From Morella rubra (lineage: Eukaryota > Streptophyta > Magnoliopsida > Fagales > Myricaceae), in assembly GCA_003952965.2 (NCBI GenBank), contig RXIC02000012.1:1168967-1232966 (forward strand): a stretch of DNA of 64,000 bases, read 5' to 3'. Below, piece after piece: positions 54,655 to 64,000 of the stretch (the stretch's first letter is position 1; each line of letters opens with the position of its first letter). A program made the translations under genes and the position numbers. The notes beneath the pieces are model-generated. The model was not told the DNA's origin. It ran no database searches and saw only the letters and a list, made by a program, of their open reading frames with translations.

Positions 54655-57600
54655 CCGCGATGAAAATGAAGTTTGTTTCAATTCTTCAGATAGAAGAAAC
54701 AAGATTCTTCGTCTCATTCTTGGACAAGAGGTGAAATTTGCAGGAGGTCTGAGTATCTTCCCAATTCATGTACTTTATGTTGCCATGCGAAGATGGTAGT
54801 GAATTGATATTAGTTCAAGTAAACTTCTGCGCGAGGAACTGTGCATTCATAAAGTGTATAAAAATCTCTATTTTTTTTTTCTCTTCCGCTTCCTTCTGGC
54901 ACTGTAAAGGCTTCAAATCAGAAGGTGGGATAAAATCAGAAGCCAAGGAGATAAGTTTCTCTTCGCCCAGTGTTCTCCTGTAGCCATTCACTTGAGAGAT
55001 CTAACCTATGGAGGTTTTTGAGTTGTATGATGGTACACAAAAACTCACAGCCTCTACCCCCCCGCTTTCCTGGATAGCAGTGCTACCACATTTATGGCAA
55101 CGAAAGGTGTTACAATAGATATGATCGGTTCTAGATTCCGTGAAAAGATTCCATCAGAAATTGCCATTCATCCCATAAATGGGGCAGCAGTGCCTGCAAA
55201 CATCATATTGTGGATCGGCTTCCCATGTTGGAGCTGGAGGTCACCATAATAGGAAATCCCCTACTCTACCCAACCTAAAAAGCGTCCTTACAATAATTTT
55301 TGTTGGATGGGTTTAATAGTTCGCAAAAGTTGCTGAATACGCTCTATTTAAATGAAGGGGTTTCTACAGAATTGCAGAAGTTGGGACACTGCGTGTGTGC
55401 AGCCTCAGCCTCCGCCTCCCCGGGCCACAATACAAGCAACGGTTGTGATCAATGCAAAGGCATAGAACAACCACAGAGAATAGCAAGTTCTCTGTTCAAG
55501 TGAATTGGTAGCACAACCACAAGGGAAATCCCCTTGTGCAAGTTCTCTGTTCTCATCCAACTGAATTGGTAGAGATGACCTATTAGGATTATGTTAACGT
55601 CAAATATCTTTCTCACCCAACCAGATTAGCATTCCCTTCAACACTAAAACTACTATTGGGTAGACTGAGACACTTGTTGTCATTTATCAACATGCGGATA
55701 GACATGGAAGATAATCAAACGGTTTGCGACTCGTACCAGGATTTTGATTAGATTGAGCTTGGAATGTTTGAGATCAAGATGTAGTTCATCCTTCCTCCTA
55801 TGTAGGATCTACGCATTTTCTATGTAAAATCTAATGGATTGCACCCATAAAATTATATAAAGATGTCAATTCAAACCAACCAATCTATCCCTACGAAACT
55901 CTGCATTTTGTTCTGCTTTCAGAACTTTTAACCTCCTCTACTTTCTGCTGAGAGAAACCTCTGTGACTTTCCTAGCACCTCCATTGATGGGCTCTTCAGC
56001 ACTTTCTTCCCCCAACCCACCTCTCATTCATAAGATAGCTGTCCATATTATGTTTTCAAGAAACCAGAAGAAAGCGCTGCTTGTTTTCTTGGTTGGCGAG
56101 TATATCCAGTAGGCCATAATCTATAGGCTATGGGCCTACAAAGTCAATGGTTATAGTGTAGGGGCTTGTATACTATACTTGTTGGTTAGTCCATATCAAA
56201 TCTCTCTGGCAATAGCAATAACTGGCCGCTGCCCATCGACTGCGCGGGCTTTGAAATCTTTCGTAGAAGCTTGGCATCACTTTTGCCTGGCCTCAGCCGG
56301 AGCCCTCAGGCCTTTTAATTATAGTTTCTGAACTACTATCAAAACCCATGCCGTTTGGGATGGGCAATCCAGTGTGGGAGGCTTCGGGCTGTTCCAGCAT
56401 GTTCTTTCTCTGTAAATGCTTTGTACTCGGCAGGGGCATAGTAGGATTTGCCAATGTGGCTAATTTCTTGGTCTAGTTTTGCAATAAGGTGTGCTCTATA
56501 TTGGTTTATTGTTCTTGTTTTTTTTTTTTGGGTATATTGAGGGAAATGTACTAAGTTTTTTGCACTAAAGTCGGATGAATCTGACCCAACTGAAAAAAGT
56601 ATTAACTGGGTTAAAAGCGTAAAGATACTAAAACTAACTCACGACCAAGTATCATTAAAGGCAAGGACTTATTCGCAAGAGATATTATTCAAATTCACAC
56701 TCAGCCAGTGGATGCTATAAGTCCTACATTTTAACTATATTTTAGGTATTACCTTTGGAGCAACTTTATTATTCTTGTTTTATTATCATGGACCCTTCTG
56801 GACATTGGCGGAACCGAGGCCCAATTTAAAAAAGTGTGAACTTCTAAGGTGAAATGACAAAAAAAAAAAAATCATAAGTAATGCAAAAATATCTTAGACT
56901 TAAAATATCTAAAATTAAAGAATAAAAGCATTAAAAATATTAAAAATACACATGCCCTATTATTTATTGAGAATTAGAAGTGACAATTAGATCCTATAGA
57001 TTTATATCTTTTGAAAACATTGCAAAACAATGCAGATTACATTCTTTTGCTCGTAGCCTAAATTAGTAAATTACGTAATCAGGTCTTGAAGAAACAAAAC
57101 TATTTAATAAAAACTTGTTTAACTGTTTTTGCTTTACTTTTTGGATTTCCTTCGTTTTAATAGTCTTTCACAGAATATATACAGTATACAAAAAGCTTGA
57201 AATCTGTTGAGATGATTTCCGGCTGGGAACCAAATTCATTAAAAATATACAGTGCCCATATTTGATGATGAAATGTGCTTGCGACTTCAAGAATGACACC
57301 TTGAGGCTAAGGTGTACCAACTGGGTTGCTGGTGCTGCCCTTGGAGCAACGAATTGGGTCACTATTTTTAGTCAAATCTTGACGAGTATTTACAATCGTG
57401 TAAGACAATATCTTGGCCTCCTTTTGGGCCAAGCACATTCACACGTTCCTGATGCTCTACCCCCAAAATCCTCCATACTAAGCAAGCGTTAATAATATAT
57501 CAGTCAAGAAAAACAATTGACATATTACCTTTTTGCTTTTTAACAATACGACAGTCAACGTAAATCCCTTTCTTGCTATCAGAACTCTCTTCACAGGTAA

Positions 57601-58348
57601 GACAGCAGAGAGACGACAGAAAGGAATATGAAAGTTTCTGCAACACCCTATATCAGATCTTACCTTCCAAGAACAAAATAAAGCTCAAATATCAAAGAGC
57701 GAAAGAATGAAAGAGATTCTCACCACTCAACGGTAAACCTTACGTCGAAGACTTCAAAATTTAATATAACAGGAGAAAAGCTTGGACTATGAAAAGGGGA
57801 AAACGGGGAAACCACGTAGCAACAGCTAGAAAGAGAAGACCTGGAGAGTCTTAGACGCTGGGTTCAGTCTTTGGGCGGGAAGGGGGGCAGGCTTCATCCT
57901 TGGGGGGGGGGGGGGGGGGACCTGGGACAAAATCTAAAATATTAAAAATTCAGTCTATTTGGCAGAACCAACCGGGGCAGTGGCCCGCTGTTCGTCCCGG
58001 TTTGGTTCCATCACTGCTCCCAATCCCTTTCTGCAACATGATCCAAATCCCAGTGATAACGAGACTACTCTGCAATAACCACTCCATTGTACCTAATTAT
58101 GTTCCTACTCAGTTAAATTGTTTGAGAGGTCTCTTTAAGGAATCTTCAACTTAATTAGCTTTTGATTTGATCTCTTTAATATGCAGAGTCTTATCATTAA
58201 GTGATGCAAATACAATAATCGATCGTCATGTACTGATGATCACGGGGTGAATTGCATAGTTTTCGATTGCGCCTCAAAGCCAAAAGGATTCGTTCAGAAT
58301 TTATAGTTCAAATAGATGGTAAGGATAGGAATAGAATAATCAATAAGG
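54655..58348. other. 3' flank of TPK and intergenic region
   Basis: 54655-55010 is probably TPK 3' UTR. Short frames (55072-55220, 55300-55503, 57168-57492) match no family I recognise. T- and A-runs lie near 56520 and 56860. GT-rich and mixed sequence elsewhere; nothing else supported. Confidence 0.45.
57902..57919 (+). repeat. run of 18 G
   Basis: Direct reading. Possible quadruplex or a sequencing-prone site. Confidence 0.9.
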
Positions 58349-58353
58349 AAAAC

Positions 58354-58850
58354 TGTTAGAAAAAACCCATGATACATGTAGCATTTACATGGGTATTTAA
58401 ATTTTAAGCTGAAGTTTAAATTATAGTTGAACTGAAAATCTTATGCAGATCTCTATTTGAATGGTTGAACTGAAGATCTTACCCAGCTCTCTATTTGAAT
58501 TCAAACTTAGCTAACTTCTCTCATTGGGACTCTCTGTGTGAGATTCTTACGTATGTTTATTTAAGAAAATAAACATAGAGAGAAATATCATTCGCAATAT
58601 TCTACATAGTCTCACAGAAAAGAACTTTATCTCAAGGCATCAAGGCTTGCATCTTTTAGCCTTGGATCTAAAGGGTGGAATTCACAAGGAGACTCTAGTA
58701 GCTTCCTGAACGACTTGAGAGCAAAGTTCGTGATCATTTATTGTGTTCGTAGATCGTTGATTGTGGCTGTAAGACGAGCATCAATTCCTGCAAATCGGAG
58801 CTTCAGCACCAGGTATTTCGGATACCCTCTTCGTTTGGTAAAATCTAACA
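58354..58850 (+). repeat. 5' LTR of element 4 (497 bp)
   Basis: TGTTAGAAAAAACCC ... AAATCTAACA, with TGTTAG/CTAACA matching inverted ends and the primer site directly after. Contains an 11-bp perfect hairpin TATGTTTATTT/AAATAAACATA (58552-58577, 4-base loop), probably in R near the polyadenylation region. Confidence 0.88.
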
Positions 58851-58851
58851 T

Positions 58852-58863
58852 TGGTATCATAGC
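58852..58863 (+). other. primer-binding site, tRNA-Met type
   Basis: TGGTATCATAGC differs from the standard TGGTATCAGAGC at one base (T for G) and begins two bases after the LTR end. Confidence 0.85.
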
Positions 58864-60404
58864 CAAGTTAGCTAGTTTTCGCCCTGTATAACATGTTTTA
58901 ATTTAATCTGTGATGATTGAATAACATGTTTTTGAAATCTTTGTGAGCATGTTAAAAATTTGTTATATATGATTTATAATTTGTTTTTCAAATCTGTATG
59001 ACATTATACACTATGAAATTTGTTTTCGCGATGGTATTTGTTTTAACATGAGAGTATGGATGAAATTGATTTTAACATGAAATTTGTTTTCACTGTGCAT
59101 ATGAGAAGCAAATCCTTATTATTCACTATGTGTTGTAATAAGAAAATATGTGGAGAGACTGCATTGTTTGGTTCAATGTAGTGTGTAATTTATACCAAAG
59201 CAACGCCGGCTGGCTGGAGAAGGTGGAAGTCCAGCGGCCATGGAGGCCGCAGACACCACCAACCGCACCCGTGTGGGACACAGGTGTGGGGCGTTTTGGC
59301 CCAAACGGCGGCCAACCGCACGCTTGAGGGCTGCACAGCGGTCACCGTTGGGTAGCTAGCTCATGGCCGACCTTAGTTGGCCATTTGAGGCCAACGAACG
59401 ACCAGCCACATCCCTTCTCCAGGGTGCCCAAGCATAGAAATGCTTGAGTCGCATTCTTGGGCTAGGTGGGTATGGCAAAATTTTGACCTACCCAGCCTAA
59501 GGGCCTAAGAAATTGTGTAGTTTTTTGTTAAATTGTATGTGGGCTATTTTTTTGTGAAGCCCGTTTTGTTTTAAAAAGCAATGGACCTGCCTATTTTTTA
59601 TTAAAAGTTTTTGTGACCAGTCCATGTAAAAGCCCAAATCCCTTTTATGAAAAAAAAATTGTAGGTAGCCACCGACGGCCAGGGCATTTGACGTATAGCC
59701 AAGATCTGACCGGACATGGCCAGCAAAGTGGATAGCGGTAGCCAGCAGGGGCTGGCCACCAGCCCCCCCTCCTTGGGGCACTAAACGGCGCCCAAACATA
59801 TGTTGTCTGGGTCAGCCGTTTGGGCCAAACGGGTAGGGCATTTTTGCCCTACCCAGCTCAAAGGGCTTTTGGGCCCCAAAAAAAAATAAAGAGGGGGCAA
59901 ATTTGTTGGCGCGGGGTTCGAACCCCGCACACTAGGGTATTCAAGAAGAGGGCTGACCGCTAAGCTATTAAGTGGCTGCATGTCAGTTTCTGTTTCTTAT
60001 ACTTTATATTATTTGTTTTGTTTTCTTTCCATAAATGAGATTATTTATGGACTTTTTTTTATTAATATTTATTGTTATATTTAATTTGTTTAAAGAAATA
60101 TTAAGTGCCTATCCAGTGGGCTGCCAAATGTTGTAAATATGATTTGTTGTTTATTCATAATTTGTTTTGTGCTTAAACTGTTATGCATATTTGTTATGCA
60201 ATTGAATTAAATTTGTTTAATTCGTGAATTTTATTTAAAATCAATTGATATTTCTTTCTAACTTACATAATGGGAGATGATTACTAGCATAGCGAAATTT
60301 TCGATCTCATTATGTAGGAAAGAATTTAATGGTCCAGTTAGGATTTTAGAATAAAATTTTTTAAATGTGTGCTAATGTCAAATTCATGCATTGAATGTAG
60401 TGAA
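58864..60404 (+). other. long leader of element 4 with an extra GC-rich block
   Basis: About 1.5 kb separates primer site and gag. 59195-59990 is far more GC-rich than its surroundings, and phrases such as GACCTACCCAGC/GCCCTACCCAGC with AAGGGC recur (59490 and 59850). It looks inserted, though no terminal repeats or duplications are clear. Confidence 0.55.
59903..59975 (-). repeat. tRNA-like sequence, probable SINE or tRNA-derived relic
   Basis: On the minus strand a box-A-like TAGCTTAGCGGTC (59955-59967) is followed, at tRNA spacing, by a T-arm GCGGGGTTCGAACCCCGC (59911-59928). The acceptor ends do not pair and no proper anticodon stem forms, so it is not a working tRNA gene. Confidence 0.45.
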
Positions 60405-61260
60405 ATGGCCACAAAAAGTGTAGTTGCTGACCTGACCAAGGGAGAGAAATTGGACGGTACAACTATGACATGTGGCACAAAAAGATTCAATACCTGCTGA
60501 ATGAACAGGAAGTCTTGGAGAATCTGACCTCAAGTATGTCCCAACCTGAAGATGGGAATACTGCCCAACATCGTCGGGACATTGAGGCATACAAAGCCTG
60601 GGCTAAAAAGGATAGGTGCGCGTGCTTTACTATGTTAAGCAGCATGCACAACGATCTGATTGGAGAGTTTGAGAACTACTCAACTGCCCAAGAAATGTGG
60701 ATCCAACTGAAAGCTGCTTATGGGGGTACATCTGCAACTAGGTTGCGTGCTCTTACCTTGAGGTTTGAGCAGTACGTTATGGACCCAAAGCATACCATGA
60801 CAATCCATCTGAGAAACATGTCTGCCTTGATTCGTGATTTAAAGACTGTAGGTGTTAATCTCACAGATGAGCAACAAGTTCAGGCTGTGATACGTTCACT
60901 GCCAGAGTCCAGTTGGGGACAAATGAAACTAGTGCTGACTCATAGTGAGAATATCAAGACATTTGCTGATATTTCTCGCCATTTGGAGCTAGAGGCGGAG
61001 CGCCTGGGTGCGAACTGTCCAACTGCGCTTGTTGCCCAAGGTGGGCAACACAAGGCATTTAGGCCTAAACGCAAAGCGGCTGAGAAATCAACTGGTACAA
61101 CAAAGGGTCTTGGCCTAATAATGAAAAGACTGCAAAGCGTAGCAGAGGCAAGCGCGCTGGCAAGAAGGATAAGACCAAGATGAAATGCTATAACTGTGGA
61201 CAGAAGGGTCACTTCGCTTGTGAGTGCACTGAGCCGAAGAAGGTACCATCTGAACCCAAC
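60405..61260 (+). pseudogene. gag of element 4 (UBN2 type)
   Basis: From the ATG at 60405: ATKSVVADLTKGEKLDG; after a one-base shift near 60462, MWHKKIQYLL, MWIQLKAAYGG, VQAVIRSLPESSW and a basic linker. The CCHC knuckle CYNCGQKGHFACEC (about 61186) follows in another frame. The frame at 60470-61183 is uninterrupted, so capsid decay is mild. Confidence 0.85.
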
Positions 61261-64000
61261 TCTTTCTTTACTTTTGTTTGTTCACATGTATACGTTGCTC
61301 ACTCGATCCCTGAATGGATTGTAGATACAAGAGCAACCAAACATGTAGCGAGAGATCGAGTTGGATTTTTAGATTACAAAAAAATACTAGCAGGCACACA
61401 GTACGTTATTTTGGGTAACAGAACGAGAGAAAATGTTAGGAGTTGGAATTTTTCAACTCAAGACGTGTCTAGGATGTACGTTACTTCTCCATGATGTGCT
61501 TTATGCACCTGGTGTTAAATGTAATCTATTTTCAGTTATTTCCATGTTAGACCTTGGTTTTAGTTTTCATTTTGATGGGCCACAGATGGATTTTTATTTA
61601 AATAAGGCTTTGTATGGACAAAGTTTTTTAAATAATGTTTCTTTATATTAGATTTAGAACGTTCCTCCTTTTCTTACATTGCTAATAATGATGATGTTAT
61701 TTCTAACTCTTTGAAATGGCATGCTAGACTAGGACACATAGGAAAAGATAGAATGGCTAGACTAGCTAGAGAAGGCCTATTGGGGTCTCTCGCTAATGTA
61801 AGCCTACCTATGTGTGAGCCTTGTTTAGCCGGTAAAGCATGTAGGAAACCTTTTGGTAAGGCACCTAGGGCATCTCATCCTCTAAAATTAGTCCATTCAG
61901 ATATTTGCAGACCTATGAACGTAAAGGCACGCCATGGTGCATCTTATTTCCTCACTTTGATAGATGATTATTCCGTTTCAGTTACGTTTATCTGATCTCC
62001 CATCGCTATGAAGCATTGGATTGCTTCAAGCGTTTTTTGGCAGAGGTTGAGAATCAGAAAGAGAGGAATTTAAAAATTCTTCGAACTGATCGGGCCGGAA
62101 TATCTATCCACTCAGTTTCAGCAACTGTGTGAGGAAAAAGGTATACACAAGCAATTAACGATTCCTGGAACTCCGCAACAAAATTGTTGCAGAAAGAATG
62201 AATCGTACTTTATTGGAAATGGTTAGATCGCAGGCCAACCTCCCAATATCTTTTTGGGGGATGCTCTTCGGACTGCTGCCTACATCCTTAACCAAGTGCC
62301 TTCGAAGTCAGTTCCTAACACCCCATATGAATCCTAGAATGGCGCAAAACCTATTTTGGAGCATTTGTGGCCTTGGGGTTCTGGGATTTGTTCACAGCAC
62401 ATCCCATAGGTTTGGAACTAGGCCCTAGAGCTAACAAACATATCTTTATAAGATACTCAGAAAGCTCAAAGGGATACGTGATGTTCGGTGAACATCCCAA
62501 TAGAGGAATGACTGAGATAGAGTCGCGTGATGTCACATTCATTGAGAATGATTTTCCAGATATCGGTGAAGCAAAGAAAATCTTGAACTCTTTGAGTTAC
62601 AAGAGCTTGAAGGGGTCACACCATCTTCTGGTGAAGGTGGAGATTTTGTATCTCAGCTTGAAATCACTAGAGAGCTTAGTAGTGACTTAGCTCCTAGTGG
62701 AGGTGGAGATTTTGTATCTCAGCTTGAAATCACCAGAGAGATTAGTAGTGACTTAGCCTAGTGGGAGTGTACCAGTCAGTGGGAGTGTACCACTAGAGAG
62801 TGACTCACAAGGGCCTCAGATACGAAGAAGCGAACGTGGAACAATTCCCGTCGTCGTTTTGAGATTGAAGGGGAATCTTTCATGTGTGCTTTGTATGACC
62901 CTGATGAGCCTGCTTCGTATAAGGAAGCATTAGCTTCACCTGTCTCAAATGAATGGTTGGTTGCTATGAGGATGAGATAAGTTCAATGGCAAAGAACCAA
63001 GTGTGGGAATTAGTTGATCTTCCGCCTGGGCGTAAGACCATTGGAAACAAATGGGTCTTAAAAATTAAGCACAAGGCAGATGGATCAATTGATAAGTATA
63101 AGGCCCGTCTCGTGGCGAAAGGTTATACCCAGAAAAGGTATAGACTATGAAGAAACATTCTCCCCAGTGGTGAGAATTGCTTCTATTCGCCTCATTCTAG
63201 CTATTGTTGCATCCTTAGATTTGGAACTTTTCCAAATGGATGTGAAAACAACATTTCTCAATGGAGAACTAGACAAAGAGATCTATATGGATCAACCTAT
63301 TGGTTTTGAGGCCCAGGGACAAGAGCGCAAAGTATGCTGGCTCAAACGTTCCATATATGGCCTTAAACAGTCGTCTAGACAGTGGTACTTCAAATTTCAT
63401 GAGGCCATCACTTTGTTTGGCTTTGAAATGTTGGAAGAGGACCATTGTGTGTATGTCAAGCATACAGGAAAGAACTTTGTGATTCTATCATTGTATGTAG
63501 ATGACATTTTGTTAGCTGAAAATGATTTGGAGATGATTGTCGCCACCAAAGGGTGGTTGTCCTCTACTTTTGAGAAGAAGGACATGGGTGAGGCAAATTT
63601 TGTGCTTGGAGTCAAGATCTTTAGAGATCAATCTAGGAAGCTTCTTGGATTGTCTCAAGAGACATACATCAAGAGGATTCTAGAACGATTCCATATGCAT
63701 AATTCGAAACCCGTAGACACTCCAATCGAGAAGGGATATACATTGAGCCTTGATAATTGCCCTAAGAGTGATGAGGAAAAGATTAAAATGGCTAGGGTTC
63801 CCTATGCAAATGCAGTTGGAAGTCTGATGTACGCTATGATGTGTACTCGACCGGACATTTGCTTTGCAGTAGGTATGGTAAGTCGTTATCAAAGTAACCC
63901 TGGACCTGTTCATTGGCAAGCGGTTAAGAGGATCTTTCGATATTTGCGTGGGACTTCGGATCTCATTCTTTGCTATCAGGGTGGAGATATGAGATTGAGA
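61261..64000 (+). pseudogene. pol of element 4: protease, integrase, RT (cut by the window end)
   Basis: The protease site reads DTR (61324-61332, in WIVDTRATKH) where DSG or DTG is required, so it cannot be active. Pre-integrase WHARLGHIGKDRM with CEPCLAGK (61715-61830); integrase D in HSDI (61895) and RTDR (62085), then frameshifts before the E in the AERMNRT-like segment (62195). RT: WELVDLPPGRKTIGNKWVLK (63005), QMDVKTTFLNGEL (63235), YGLKQSSRQWY (63355), YVDDILLAEND (63495), TRPDICFAVGM (63848). Multiple frameshifts and stops, especially in integrase. RNase H and the 3' LTR lie beyond 64000. Confidence 0.88.
62636..62760 (+). repeat. 66-bp direct repeat in the pol linker of element 4
   Basis: GGTGGAGATTTTGTATCTCA recurs at 62636 and 62702 with a similar downstream 40 bases; a shorter doubled phrase AGTGGGAGTGTACCA follows at 62760-62795. 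Probably replication slippage between integrase and RT. Confidence 0.85.

Larger units (their letters stand above)
58354..64000 (+). mobile_element. Ty1/copia element 4 (different lineage), 3' part outside the window
   Basis: 5' LTR, primer site, long leader, gag with CCHC knuckle, protease, pre-integrase, integrase and RT follow in copia order to the window end. The short LTR (497 bp) and the gag type differ from the Sirevirus-like elements. Frameshifts and stops are frequent and the protease active site is mutated. The left flank AAAAC (58349-58353) is the candidate target duplication to look for beyond the window. Confidence 0.9.

Noticed and set aside
55072-55220. Open stretch with ATKGVTIDMIGSRF, possibly an exon downstream of TPK
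   Set aside because: No recognised domain and surrounding stops; could be chance.
57168-57492. Overlapping frames on both strands that could be a small gene or exon
   Set aside because: No family resemblance, no convincing splice context and both strands are open; not supportable.
59903-59975. tRNA gene
   Set aside because: Box A and box B are present but acceptor and anticodon stems do not form; kept only as a tRNA-like repeat.

Overview
This looks like nuclear DNA of a flowering plant, most likely a eudicot. It is gene-poor, AT-rich and dominated by Ty1/copia and Ty3/gypsy LTR retrotransposons in several layers. The window also holds remnants of plant-type protein genes (PPR, LRR receptor-like protein, GRF zinc finger, Myb/SANT-like) and one apparently intact plant gene, a two-pore K+ channel (TPK) with one intron. 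I cannot name the species.

Layout. 1-4323: 5' part of a minus-strand Sirevirus-like copia element (family 'A', element 1), cut by the window edge and abutting a piece of a second family-A copy (4324-4873). About 5040-6015: minus-strand gypsy end and LTR. 6330-10440: a degenerate segment, duplicated at 26170-30940, with an LRR receptor-like-protein remnant, a ~100-bp tandem array and a pseudogene of the plant 'putative transposon protein' family; the first copy also holds a PPR remnant. 10750-11496: GRF zinc-finger pseudogene. 11785-12315: minisatellite. 13600-14750: Myb/SANT-like pseudogene. 15385-25970: family-A element 2 with TGCAC target duplications, itself hit by a 1.9-kb solo LTR (copy A) and a 569-bp TG...CA insertion. 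31429-50904: a ~3.3-kb solo LTR (AAGAG duplications) split by copia element 3 (family 'B', 32826-45588, CCTAG duplications) and solo LTR copy C (47029-50454, ATTGA duplications). Element 3's 5' LTR is split by solo LTR copy B (33239-37015, GACCG duplications). 52.7-54.7 kb: the TPK gene. 58354-64000: the 5' part of a different plus-strand copia element (element 4).

The most interesting structure is shared by copia families A and B. Each carries a third open reading frame between pol and the 3' LTR. It resembles the plant transposon-protein family and is preceded by a CT-rich leader and a cluster of palindromes with a GTCGAC core. The same family-specific palindromes are clustered in the U3 part of the LTR (TGTGTCGACACA type in A, CGGTCGACCG type in B). 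In family B the internal cluster also contains a TATA box. This suggests that the third ORF has its own internal promoter copied from, or co-evolving with, the LTR promoter.

Nearly all the element ORFs are broken. In element 3 the breaks are nearly all single-base shifts, mostly at short runs or doublets of one base, so recent decay and uncorrected assembly indels both remain possible.
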